The notes under the pieces: generated by a model | Seen by the model: the letters and a program-made list of their open reading frames with translations, nothing else | Database searches by the model: none | What the model was told of the DNA's origin: nothing | DNA from: Myxococcales bacterium | GTDB lineage: Bacteria; Myxococcota_A; Polyangia; Haliangiales; Haliangiaceae | Reading direction: 5' to 3' | NCBI GenBank assembly: GCA_947483555.1 | Contig: CANKMW010000062.1 | Coordinates: forward strand, 1-55,701 | Length of the DNA: 55,701 bases | Translations under genes and position numbers: made by a program | Shown here: positions 31,542 through 40,300 of the stretch, in pieces | Position numbering within the stretch: the first letter of the stretch is position 1 | Layout: each line of letters starts with the position of its first letter

Positions 31542-32042
31542 CTACGCGCGCGTGCCGCTGGCGAGCGCCGGCCAGAGGTGGCGCGCCGTGGCGCGCAGCT
31601 CGTCATCGGAGAGCGAGGCGAGCGTCTCGTGTGGGGCGAGCTCGGCGCCGCGCATCTGCTCCTGCTCGCGCATCAGCCGCTCCACCAGGCGGAGCAGCGT
31701 CGCGCGCGACATCCGCCGCAGCCGGGCCGTGTCGATCTCGCCCACCGGCTCGTCCAGCGGGACGCCGTCCGACAGCTCGCCGTCCGGATCGATGATCTTG
31801 GGCACGCGGTCCTGGTACAGACGCGCCAGGTGGCGCACCTCGGGCATGGCGATGGGACCGAACCGGATCATTCGCCGGAGCGCGTCCGCGAACTCGTGGC
31901 ACTCCGGCCCGACCTCCACCTGGTCATCGCCGCGAAGGATCGCCGCTTGCGCCTCCTTGAAAAACGCGTCGATCCGATCGATCGGCGTCAGCAAGGCGCC
32001 ATCCGGCGACGGACCGCGCGGATCGAAGTCAACGGTGGTCAT
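31542..32042 (-). CDS. Hypothetical protein, 166 residues
   Basis: The ATG at 32042 is preceded by GGAGGAAGACC, a strong ribosome-binding site, and reads MTTVDFDPRGPSPDGALLTP. An in-frame ATG at 32060 overlaps the upstream stop. The protein is helical: IDAFFKEAQAAILRGDDQVE, CHEFADALRRMIRFGP, RATLLRLVERLMREQEQMRG. No known domain. It immediately follows the sigma-like gene and is probably co-regulated with it, perhaps as its partner or antagonist; that is inference from position only. Confidence 0.65.
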   Translation of the reverse strand: MTTVDFDPRGPSPDGALLTPIDRIDAFFKEAQAAILRGDDQVEVGPECHEFADALRRMIRFGPIAMPEVRHLARLYQDRVPKIIDPDGELSDGVPLDEPVGEIDTARLRRMSRATLLRLVERLMREQEQMRGAELAPHETLASLSDDELRATARHLWPALASGTRA

Positions 32043-32056
32043 GGTCTTCCTCCCGG

Positions 32057-32890
32057 TCATGAGAGCAGCTCCCGGATATCGTCCTGTAGCGCCGCGGGCA
32101 AGCGCTGGGTGAGTGACCGCAGGATCCGCACGGCCCGCGTCGCGCGGCCAAGCGGGAGGCCGGTGTGCCCGGCCACCTCGTGCTCGCCCAGCGTGTGGTG
32201 GGTGGTCCACGCCTCGAACGCGGCGGTCACCTCCGGATCCTGGCGCGCGAGGACCAGCTTCCACATCGCACGCTCGAACCGGGCGTAGAGCCGCGCCCGA
32301 TCGTACTCCGCGTCCAGCGGCGTCGCGGGCGTCCGATCGAGCACCAGCGCCGCCTCGATGGTGGCCTCGTTCCTCGCGGCGTCCTCGCCGCTCCCATCCC
32401 CGTCGCGGCCGGCCAGCATCTCGTCGAGCGACCGCTCGCGGCGCCGGTGTCGCAACACCCGCCGCCCCTTCCACTGCACCACGGCGCAGAGGTGCTGGAG
32501 CAGCGAGCACCGCGCCGGATCCCAGGCAAGCGATCCTTCGCGCGTCTGGAGCACGATGCTCGACACCAGATCCCAGCCGGAGTCCGCCAGCTCGAGGTCG
32601 CGCGAGCCGAGGTTCCCCAGCTCCAGGTCGGCGAACTTGACCGCGGTCGCGATCACGGCGGACGTCGCCTGCCGAGCCAGCTCGGCGATCATCGCCGGGT
32701 CGGGCGGGCCATGGTCGCCAGCGTCGAGGGGACGGTTCGACACACGGTCCGGATCGACGGACCGAGTCACCATCGCCGCCGGCTCAGGCTTCGTGAGTTG
32801 CAGATCGTCGACGGACCCGGCCGGCAACGTCTCGGGCACCTCGCCCGCGTCGCGCTCGCGCCGCGCGCGGCCACCGAGCGGGCTCGTCAC
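32057..32890 (-). CDS. Sigma-70-like protein (possible element-encoded sigma factor), 277 residues
   Basis: After a disordered N-terminus of about 75 residues, the segment SLAWDPARCSLLQHLCAVVQ and RVLRHRRRERSLDEML has the layout of a sigma region 2 as seen in divergent myxobacterial sigma factors ('WDP-RG-L--YL' followed by a basic patch and 'SLDE'). The C-terminal HHTLGEHEVAGHTGLPLGRA, TRAVRILRSLTQRLPAAL resembles region 4: a helix-turn-helix with 'VA--TGL----A--AVRRLR'. The similarity is weak. The GTG start overlaps the stop of a 22-residue mini-ORF. If real, it would direct transcription of element genes. Confidence 0.5.
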   Translation of the reverse strand: MTSPLGGRARRERDAGEVPETLPAGSVDDLQLTKPEPAAMVTRSVDPDRVSNRPLDAGDHGPPDPAMIAELARQATSAVIATAVKFADLELGNLGSRDLELADSGWDLVSSIVLQTREGSLAWDPARCSLLQHLCAVVQWKGRRVLRHRRRERSLDEMLAGRDGDGSGEDAARNEATIEAALVLDRTPATPLDAEYDRARLYARFERAMWKLVLARQDPEVTAAFEAWTTHHTLGEHEVAGHTGLPLGRATRAVRILRSLTQRLPAALQDDIRELLS

Positions 32891-32955
32891 AGAGCCCCCC
32901 TGCCGCCCGCGGAGGCGGGCGCAGGATCAGAGACGCGTTCATTGGTCTCACACAT
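32887..32955 (-). CDS. 22-residue leader mini-ORF translationally coupled to the sigma-like gene
   Basis: AAGGAG seven bases before an ATG at 32955 starts MCETNERVSDPAPASAGGRG AL, stop TGA. The TGA overlaps the GTG start of the next gene (GTGA), which itself lacks a good ribosome-binding site. This is the classic arrangement for translational coupling. Confidence 0.45.
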   Translation of the reverse strand: MCETNERVSDPAPASAGGRGAL

Positions 32956-33097
32956 CAGTCGACTCCTTCTCGTGTCCGGTGCGCGACGCCAGACGGTTGG
33001 GAGGCCACGGCCCGAGCGACATCGCCATGCGTGGCGGTGCCGCGCGCGCCGGGGGATTGCGCGATGAGCAAGCAAGTCGAAGCTCGAACGGCGGCGA

Positions 33098-33556
33098 TCA
33101 GTTGTGCATCCAGTCCTCGGCGATCTCGTTCATCAGCGCGGCCAGCTTGAGCATCGCCGCCGCGTAGCGGGCCTCGTCGAGATCGGCGATCACCGCGACC
33201 ATCTCGGGGTCGGCACCGACCTCACCGCCCTCCTCGTACGCTGCGACGATCGCGGCCACATCCGCGTCGTGCTCGGCGAGGCGCGTTGCCTCGGTGCGGA
33301 AGCGCGCCATCGCCTCTGCCTCCGACTCGACCGTGTCTCCGTATCGGAGGCGAACGCGCCGGCGGGCTCGCGGCCTCGCCGGCAGGTCGTACGGCTGGCG
33401 CTTGCGGTCGATCGCTGGCTCGTTCGACGGGAAGCCCAGCGCGCGGCGCGCGCGCTCATGGACGCGCTGGTGTTCGTCCACGAACTCGAAGAGGTGGCCG
33501 CGCAGCGCGGTCCAGAAGCTGAGATCGTCCTCGTATCGTTCTGCGGTGGCGTTCAA
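33098..33556 (-). CDS. Hypothetical protein, 152 residues
   Basis: The TTG start at 33556 is supported by AAAGGAG five bases upstream. It reads MNATAERYEDDLSFWTALRG, then HLFEFVDEHQRVHERARRAL, an Arg-rich linker and an acidic helical C-terminal half (AEHDADVAAIVAAYEEGG; DLDEARYAAAMLKLAALMNE). No membrane segment. An all-alpha cytosolic protein of unknown role. The next gene downstream on the same strand, the mini-ORF and sigma-like gene, begins after 142 bp. Confidence 0.65.
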   Translation of the reverse strand: MNATAERYEDDLSFWTALRGHLFEFVDEHQRVHERARRALGFPSNEPAIDRKRQPYDLPARPRARRRVRLRYGDTVESEAEAMARFRTEATRLAEHDADVAAIVAAYEEGGEVGADPEMVAVIADLDEARYAAAMLKLAALMNEIAEDWMHN

Positions 33557-33917
33557 TGCAGTCTCCTTTGGGGGTCGATGAGTCAGGTCGTTCGTCGCCG
33601 TGTCCGGCCCGGGGGCAGGCGTCGTGACCAGGACGGTGCCGTTGTCGGCCGCGCCCTCCTGCGGTTTCCTCGGGTGCGAGCGATTGCCACTTCTTGCCGC
33701 CCTGGCCGTTGCCGATCGGGGCGTTAGCCGATCTCCGCAGGGGCCTCGATGGTCGGCCCCGGCCCGCTGGCACCAGGGCGGCGCCGTCGAGCACGATGTG
33801 TCAGCGTCACGTTCGCCACCAGCGAGGCCAGCGTCTCGGGCGAGGCGACCGACACGAGCGCGACCCCGCGCGCACGGCGAACGTGGTCAGCCTTCCCCTT
33901 GGACTGCTGCGCCGCGG
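33557..33917. other. Gap with a possible decayed minus-strand ORF
   Basis: The minus strand at about 33720-33910 reads KADHVRRARGVALVSVASPE and TLASLVANVTLTHRARRR, which looks protein-like and ends in TAA, but it has no good start and overlaps the end of the 172-residue gene in another frame. The stretch at 33600-33720 shows nothing clear. A frameshifted small gene is possible. Confidence 0.3.
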
Positions 33918-34436
33918 CTAGACGTCCCAGAGCCCGGCGTCGGGGTCGCCGATCAGGCCGACGTCGCTGATGCGCCGCATGGCCAGCCGACGCTTGCCGA
34001 TCGCAAGGTGGGTCATGAAGGCGACGCCGCCGCCGAGCGTGGCCGGTGCCAGGTGGTAACGACGGTGCTGGCCGTACGCCACCTGGAATCGGCGCAGGTG
34101 CGGACTGCCGGCTTGTGGCATCCGGCGCCAGACGTCGCCGCCGCGTGGCGGGGGCGGAGCGTCACCTGGGTCGATCGAGAGATGCACGGCGTAGCCGGGC
34201 GCACGCCCTCGTAGCTCGCCCTCGATGATGGCGACGCGGATCAGGTCGTGCTCGTCGACCTCGCCGAGCGCGTGGCGCCACCCCAGGAAGATGGCGCCCG
34301 CGACGTCGGCGTCGCGGAACACCAGCCCGAGCGTCGGCGGTGCCCCCTCGGGCGTCGCGAAAGCCACCGCCATCAACTCGGCGCGTCGCCACAGCGTGGG
34401 CTCGAACAACTCGAGCGAGCGAGGCGTGGTCGTCAT
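33918..34436 (-). CDS. Hypothetical protein, 172 residues
   Basis: MTTTPRSLELFEPTLWRRAE, LMAVAFATPEGAPPTLGLVF and FLGWRHALGEVDEHDLIRVA describe a compact alpha/beta protein with Trp-rich patches; the C-terminus RRISDVGLIGDPDAGLWDV is conserved-looking. No membrane segment or catalytic motif is visible. It lies 19 bp after the frameshifted CIS tube gene in the same direction, so it may be a companion of that tube protein. Confidence 0.68.
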   Translation of the reverse strand: MTTTPRSLELFEPTLWRRAELMAVAFATPEGAPPTLGLVFRDADVAGAIFLGWRHALGEVDEHDLIRVAIIEGELRGRAPGYAVHLSIDPGDAPPPPRGGDVWRRMPQAGSPHLRRFQVAYGQHRRYHLAPATLGGGVAFMTHLAIGKRRLAMRRISDVGLIGDPDAGLWDV

Positions 34437-34455
34437 CGGAGGCGCTCGCGCATCG

Positions 34456-34982
34456 TCACCATTGGCTGCGGCCCTGACCGGGTAGCTTCCGCGCGTCGTT
34501 CTTGAACTTGCGGCTCGCCTCCATGATCTTCACCGCGCACGTGGCGCGTACCGGCTTCCCGCACGGGGAGAACATCGTGTACTTGGTCGTGACCGACTGG
34601 AGAACGCCCTCGAAGATCGGGTACTCGCCTTCGCTCCATCGCACCTGGACCACCGATGGGCGTTTGTGGATCTCCTCGCCGTCGTGGTCCATGACCGAGA
34701 TGAGCCGCATCAGCTTGCTCACGTGCGACACCGTGACATCGACGGCGCGCCCGTCAGGTGTCCGCTCCTCGTAGGTGTCGAACAGCAGCTCCATCGACAG
34801 TGTCCGCGCCGCCACCGAGGAGAACTCGAGATCCGGCCGATCCTGCTTGGCGCTGGGGCTCGCGTTCCACGTGACCGCTTTGTCGACCTGGATCTCCTTG
34901 GGGTTGTACTGGCGACGATGGCGACTTCGATCTCCAGGCCGAAGATCGCGACCTTGTTGGGCGGGGCGTACGCGATGGACAT
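34456..34982 (-). pseudogene. CIS tube protein (Afp7/Pvc7-like, LysM-type hub adaptor), frameshifted
   Basis: In eCIS and phage-like injection machines this protein sits between the inner tube and the baseplate spike. The downstream frame reads QYNPKEIQVDKAVTWNASPS, ARTLSMELLFDTYEER, HKRPSVVQVRWSEGEYPIFE and GVLQSVTTKYTMFSPCGKPV, matching the family line 'F-NP-E--V-K', 'L-MELFFDTYE', 'HRPP----WG-F-G--ES---KYTMF---G-PVRA'. The natural start, MSIAYAPPNKVAIFGLEIEV at 34982, is in a different frame. One base is lost near 34910-34920, just before RRQYNP. Without the shift the product would be about 176 residues. If there is no sequencing error, only a fragment from GTG 34815 would be made. Confidence 0.72.
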
Positions 34983-35083
34983 GGTGTGTGTTCTCCGTTC
35001 TTGGCCCGCCCTCGGCGGACCGCGCAGGGGTGATGGTGATGTGAACGACCAGACACTCGTCGGCGGGCCGTCGACACGTCGAC

Positions 35084-35242
35084 CTACGGGCTCGACGTGC
35101 GCGCGACCCGCGAGCGCACGTTGTCGATGAGCATCACGGCGGCGGAGAGCGCCCGCGGCTCGTTGGCGCGAACGGCGCCTGCCGCCTCGTCGGCTACGTG
35201 GAAGATGTTGTGGACGGGATGTCGATGGGCGTACCCGGACAT
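35084..35242 (-). CDS. Small protein, 52 residues
   Basis: ATG at 35242 behind GGAG (six-base spacing): MSGYAHRHPVHNIFHVADEA, then AGAVRANEPRALSAAVMLID, then NVRSRVARTSSP and TAG. The composition is protein-like, an amphipathic helix with no membrane segment. It lies 101 bp upstream of the CIS tube start, in the same direction. No family recognised. Confidence 0.5.
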   Translation of the reverse strand: MSGYAHRHPVHNIFHVADEAAGAVRANEPRALSAAVMLIDNVRSRVARTSSP

Positions 35243-35333
35243 GGCGATTCTCCACGCGGGCAAAGCTGTCCCGCGGCGAGCCCCGGTGGGCGCGTCAGGT
35301 GAATGGAAGGCGTGAGACGAGGGAAGCGGCGCG

Positions 35334-35450
35334 CTATGCGCCGGCTCCTTCCGGTGTGCCGGAGACGATGGCCTCCGACAGCTCGGCGAGGATCGGGGCC
35401 AGGTAGCGCGTCGGGTCCGCGCCCTGGTCGAACGCGAGGTCAGTCGTCAC
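35334..35450 (-). CDS. Small protein, 38 residues
   Basis: A GTG at 35450 lies inside the last codons of the FHA gene (11-bp overlap) and gives MTTDLAFDQGADPTRYLAPI, then LAELSEAIVSGTPEGAGA. It is acidic and helical. The overlap suggests translational coupling to the FHA gene. Too short for family assignment. Confidence 0.4.
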   Translation of the reverse strand: MTTDLAFDQGADPTRYLAPILAELSEAIVSGTPEGAGA

Positions 35451-36582
35451 GGGGCTGCACCACGATCGCGCCGACGCGCGCCAACGCGACCCGGAAGCTC
35501 TCCGCGCTCGCAGCGGTACCGATCGACCGCGCCGCCGCCGACAGGTTCTTGGGGTGAGCCAGGAGCGCACCAAGCCGCCGGGCCGTGGCGCGCAAGTCGG
35601 CGCGGTTCTGCGGCCAACCGAAGGCGCACATCGCGGCCAGCCGCTCGGGCGGCAACTCGGCGACGCGATGCGGGCTCCCCCACTCGGCCAGCATCATGTC
35701 GAGCAAGGCCGGGATGTCCTCGGGCCGAGCGCACACGGGCGGCACCGTGAGCACCTTGAACCGGGTCGCAGCGACGTTCAGCGCGCCGCACACCTGGGGC
35801 AGATCGCGCGCCGTGATGATCGGCCGCACGTCGTACGCCCGATCGAACAGCAAGTTGATGAGCGGCGCCAGCGGCGTCCGACTGCCGAGGTTGTCGAGCG
35901 ACACGTACAGCGTGCCGTGCGTCGCGGCCTCGAAGTCCGGCATCAGCGTGGCGCGATCGGCCGCCGGCGCCTTCACCTCCCGAAACGGGAGATCGCGCCG
36001 ACGCGAGTGCCGATGGATCGCGTCCGCGAGGTGGCCGCGCTCCGAGCCAACATCACCGAGCAGCAGGATCGGATCGCCTTGACCGAGGTCGTTCTCGCGG
36101 AGCAACGCGAGGTGGTCGTCGAGGAGCTGGTGCTGCGTGAAGCCGAAGAACCCGCCGAGCACGTCGCGCAGCCGCGTCAGCGAGCGGTCCATCACCAGCA
36201 GGTCGGTGTCGGCCAGCCGGAACCGCTCGCCCGCCCGCACCGGGAAGTCGCGCTCGCGTCCCTTGGTGAAGTAGGTCCCGTGCGTCGAGGCGAGGTCCAC
36301 CACCTGGAGCCAGGTGCCGTCGTCGCTGCCCTGCCGCGTCAGCTCGGCGTGCCGCCGCGACACCATTCGCTGGTCGCCGAGCACCGGCACACGTACGTCC
36401 ACGTCGCCGGTCCCGACCACGAACACGTTTTTCGGCGGCAACCGCAGGTCGTGCTCGGTGCCGACCACGCGGAGCGACAGGATGGACTCGGCCGCATGCA
36501 GCGTCACGCCGATCTTCTCGGCGCCCTCGGGGTCGGTCGGTCCAGTGGCAGGCGGCGGCGCCGCGGGCGGCTTCTTCTTCAT
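35440..36582 (-). CDS. FHA-domain protein with degenerate sigma-54-activator-like AAA domain, 380 residues
   Basis: The N-terminal FHA domain (about residues 20-115) shows GDVDVRVPVLGDQRMVSRRH and VVDLASTHGTYFTKG, with the conserved SRRH and S-HGT phosphothreonine-binding residues. The C-terminal 230 residues follow a sigma-54 activator AAA+ domain, but Walker A is reduced to LLLGDVGSERGHLA (no Gly-Lys-Ser/Thr), Walker B to HGTLYVSLDN, and the GAFTGA loop is absent. CARPEDIPALLDMMLAEWG and FGWPQNRADLRATARRLGAL match the usual sensor-II part. ATP hydrolysis and sigma-54 contact therefore look lost. The FHA part would read Thr phosphorylation, perhaps from a Pkn-type kinase. The divergent promoter carries nested inverted repeats. 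Confidence 0.85.
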   Translation of the reverse strand: MKKKPPAAPPPATGPTDPEGAEKIGVTLHAAESILSLRVVGTEHDLRLPPKNVFVVGTGDVDVRVPVLGDQRMVSRRHAELTRQGSDDGTWLQVVDLASTHGTYFTKGRERDFPVRAGERFRLADTDLLVMDRSLTRLRDVLGGFFGFTQHQLLDDHLALLRENDLGQGDPILLLGDVGSERGHLADAIHRHSRRRDLPFREVKAPAADRATLMPDFEAATHGTLYVSLDNLGSRTPLAPLINLLFDRAYDVRPIITARDLPQVCGALNVAATRFKVLTVPPVCARPEDIPALLDMMLAEWGSPHRVAELPPERLAAMCAFGWPQNRADLRATARRLGALLAHPKNLSAAARSIGTAASAESFRVALARVGAIVVQPRDD

Positions 36583-36622
36583 CTCGGCCCAGCATACGGA
36601 CGACCGCGTCCAGATGTTCCGC

Positions 36623-36719
36623 GTTCCTGTATCGATGCCCTCTATCCGGAAGGCATACAGGAACCCGGCTCCTGCACGCTCCTGTACGACTTCCGGATAG
36701 CGGGGGTCCGTACAGGAAC
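36623..36719. promoter_or_regulatory. Two nested 42-nt inverted repeats in a divergent promoter
   Basis: Element A (36623-36664) starts GTTCCTGTAT and ends ATACAGGAAC. Element B (36678-36719) starts GCTCCTGTAC and ends GTACAGGAAC. Each is a palindrome with a 22-nt middle. B is also close to the reverse complement of A as a whole, since CTATCCGGAAG lies in the middle of A and CTTCCGGATAG in the middle of B. The pair lies between the FHA gene (minus) and the plus-strand gene at 36761, so it is well placed as a shared operator. Confidence 0.75.
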
Positions 36720-36760
36720 GGGGCGACGAACGGCGACCGGCTACGTACTCTGGGCAAAAC

Positions 36761-37243
36761 GTGGAACTGCTCCTCGCCCAGATTGCCCTTCGCTGTCTCC
36801 GCAACGCGACCCGCGCTCGATCCACCCTGGCGTGGGCGCGTGAACGCGGCGACGAACGCGGCGTCGCCTCGGCCGAGGCTGATCTCGGCTTCGCGGGCGC
36901 GGTCGCCCGCGCGACCGTCACCAGCCTGCACCACCGCCACCGTCGCGGCGAGATCGACGACATGGCCGCCGCGCAGATCGGGGTCCAGCTCGTCGAGACC
37001 CTGCGCCTCGTCGCCACCGCTCATACCAGCGGGGTGATGGTCGAGACCCTCCCGACGAGCTACCATCCCGCTGATTTCCCTGGAATCTTGTGTGAATCCA
37101 CGTTCCTCTCCCCGGCGCATGGGCAGGCGATCCGACCGTCGCTAGAGATGTCCGTCGAACCCCAATCCTCCGCGCCCACGCCCACGCCACGCATGCCGTC
37201 TGGGCCGTTCGATCCGTTCGGCGGCGATCGGCGGCCGTCGTGA
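36761..37243 (+). CDS. Hypothetical protein, 160 residues
   Basis: GTG start. The first 85 residues are helical and protein-like (MELLLAQIALRCLRNATRAR, AQIGVQLVETLRLVATAH). The rest is less structured and ends in a Pro/Ser-rich tail (SSAPTPTPRMPSGPFDPFGG). It is divergent from the FHA gene across the 42-nt repeats and 82 bp upstream of the effector-like gene, so it probably heads the same transcript. No known domain. Confidence 0.6.
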   Translation: MELLLAQIALRCLRNATRARSTLAWARERGDERGVASAEADLGFAGAVARATVTSLHHRHRRGEIDDMAAAQIGVQLVETLRLVATAHTSGVMVETLPTSYHPADFPGILCESTFLSPAHGQAIRPSLEMSVEPQSSAPTPTPRMPSGPFDPFGGDRRPS

Positions 37244-37325
37244 GGAGGCTCCGTCCGGCCAGCCGCTCCGGCGGCGATAGCGCAGCTACCCGATCCGCCG
37301 AGCTGCCGCGCGGCAAGGGGGACAT

Positions 37326-40300
37326 GTGAAGGCGCGGCGCCCAGGCGGGTCCTCTGCGGGCCGCGACGAGTCGGGCTCGCGCGGCGGCATGGCCGGGAAG
37401 CGTTCCCGTACGCAGAGCCTTCCACCGTCGGCGAAACGCCGCGACCCTACGATGTCGGCCAGTGAATTCATCCCGACCAACGAGCCCGGCATGGGCAGCG
37501 TTGGGACCCCAAATCCGTTCCCAGATGACGATGCGTTCGGCCTGCACCCCATCGGATCACCCGATGCGATCAGCGGAGGCTCGATCACTCCCGACGAGGA
37601 CGAGCCGCTCCAGTCCGGCCGGCCCACGGGGGTGGCGAACGCCGACGCGGCGCTTCCCGCCGGCGCTGCCGCGCCGATGCACAGCGAGGCGACGGACGGC
37701 GCGGAGCCGCAGGCGGTCGCGAACACGCCCGAGGTCGCCCCCGCCGGGCCAGCCTCCAACGATCATGCCTCGCACCAGGCGAGCGGCGGCGGCGCGGGCG
37801 CGCGCGGCGCGGTCGCCGATGGTGCCGAGGCGGCGCCGTCCGCCGGGGCGGAGACGGCGGTACCGTCCGCCGGCGGCGAGACCCAAGCCTCCGGCGATGC
37901 CGACGCACCAAGCCCGGGCGCATCTGCCGACGGTGCGGCACCCGCCGCCGACGGCGGCGAGCCGGCATCTGCCGACGGTGCGGCGCCCGCCGCCGACGGC
38001 GGCGAGCCGGTCGCGGACACCGATGCGAGCTCGGCGTCGAGCGTCGGCGAGACCGGGCACGCGGAACCGGCGGCCGAGGCGGTCGCGCCGGAACATGGCG
38101 GCGCGGTGTCGACGGGGAATGGATCGGGCGAACCGCGGGCGGCAGTCGGCGCCACGGCGCACAGCGCAGAGCCCAACCTCCTGAGCGTCGCCCACGTGCA
38201 AGCTGGATTGATCCAGGCCCACGCGACGACGGAGTACATGCAGTCCCTCACCGCGATCGGTCAGCGCGAGCAGTCGCTCCGCGGCACGTTCGCCCAGCAA
38301 CGTGCCGCGATCCGCATGGTGTCGGCGACCCAGGTCGGGCTCGCGCGCAGCGACGCCAAGGCGACCGCAGACCGCGTCCGCGGTCGCAACGGGACGGTGT
38401 CGCAGACGATCGGGCAGATGATCGATGGCGAGGTCACGCGCTTGAGCCTCGGTACGCAGGGCGCGATGGCGCGCGTCAGCACAGCATCGCGCGCCGTCAG
38501 CCCCGCCATCAGGGACGCGGCGAACAACGCGTTGCCCAACGCCAACCTCGATCTCCGCGATGCGGTCGAGGGCCAGCTCGCGAACGAGCTGTACCAGCGC
38601 CTCGTCCCGCCAGCGCACACCGCGGCGCGCAAGGAAGCGCATGATGCGCGCGACCGCGACGTCGAGCGGCTTGGCTCCGCGCGCGACGGCAACATCCGCC
38701 AGATGCGCCAGGCCGGCGACGTGCTCGCCCGCCAGGCCGCCGCGCAGCTCCCCGACGTCGAGCGGTCGATCGTCGCCAGCGGCGAGAAGCTGGCCGCCCT
38801 CTTCGAGCACAACGCACGCACCCAGGTCGCGGCCATCGACGCCGCCGAGCGCGGCGCCGCGGCGTTCTTCGCTCGTGCCCGGACGCAGGCCCACCAGATC
38901 CTCGGTGCCGGCAAGAGCACGGCAGCCACCTTGACGACGGCCGCCACGGCGCAGTCTGGCACGCCCGGGGCCGGCGCCCGCTTCCAGACCGCCGCATCGC
39001 AGGCGGCGCCGCACTTCGCCCGGCGTCGCGAGCAGCTCGTCTCGTCGGTGGAAGGCGTCGTTCAGCGCGCCACATCGACGGTGGCGCACGGGGTGAACGA
39101 GTTCCAGGGTGAATGCGCCGGCCATCGGGCGCAGGCGCTCGGCAACCACGCCGCCATCGAGGGCAAGCTCGCCGGCGACATCGCCGGCAAGGTCGGTCAG
39201 ATCCGTGGCGAGTGGGCCAAGGACACCGACGTCGCCATCATCAGCGCCAACAGCTACGCCGCCGCCGCCGAGGCCAACCGCGCGCAGCTCATCGCCCAGC
39301 TCCCGGCAAAGTTCGGAGGCATCGTCCGCAGCGCCTTCAGCGAGGCCCGCAAGTCGCGCCTGACTCGCTTCGGCGAGGGCGTCTGGGGCGCCGTCTCCGG
39401 CCTCGTGGTCACGATCGCGAAGTTCGTGGCCACCGCGCTGATCATCGGCTTCGCCCCGTTCGCCTTCGGCGTCGCCGCGCTGCTCGGCAAGGCCGGCGTC
39501 CTCGCCGGTCTCGTCCGCGACGCCGCCATGGCGATCGTCGGGATGGTCCAGGCATTCGCCGAGCGGTTCAAGATCCTCTTTCGCACCTGGGACGACTGGC
39601 CCTGGTACGGCAAGGTCGCCGGGTTGTGGGCGACGACGCTCGTCGCCGTCGGCGACGTGGTGGGCCTGCCGTCGATCTTCGAGGGCGTCACCGGCCGCGA
39701 GCTGATCTCCAACCGCGAGCTGAGCTACGACGAGCAGGGCGCCAAGACCTTCGGCGGCGGATTCGCCGCGATCGCCACGTTGGTCCCGGCCAAACTACAG
39801 GCGGACAAGGCTGCGCGCGCCACCGCCGCGCGGGAGATGGGCAAGGAGCTGGGTGAGCTCGAGGGCCGGGCCGCGTCGCGCGCAGAGACAACCGCGGCCA
39901 GCACCGTCGACGATGCGGCGGCCGCCGCACCCGAGTCGGCACCCGCCGCGACGACGGCGAGTCACCTGGACGACACCGTGATCCTCCAGGGCACCGATAT
40001 CGAGATTGCGGCGCTCGCGAAGAAGATCACGCCGGAGCCCGGGACCGTCGATGTCTACGTTCACGGATCGGTTGACGACTTCATCGTTCACCACAACGGA
40101 TCGCCTGTCCACTTGGACCACCGTCGCCTGGCCACGTACATCCGCAAGTCCGGCAAGAACCCCGATCGAGTCCGACTCCTGTCCTGCTCGACCGGCGCGC
40201 ACGCCAAGGGCGCGGCGCAACACTTCGCCAACAAGCTGGGCGTAAAGGTGGTCGCACCGAGCGACATTCTGCACATCAACCGAAAGACAGGGAAGCTGAC

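Noticed and set aside
33456..33794. A 112-residue minus-strand gene
   Set aside because: It overlaps the well-supported TTG start at 33556 in another frame, and most of it is Arg/Gly/Pro-rich; only a short central piece looks protein-like.
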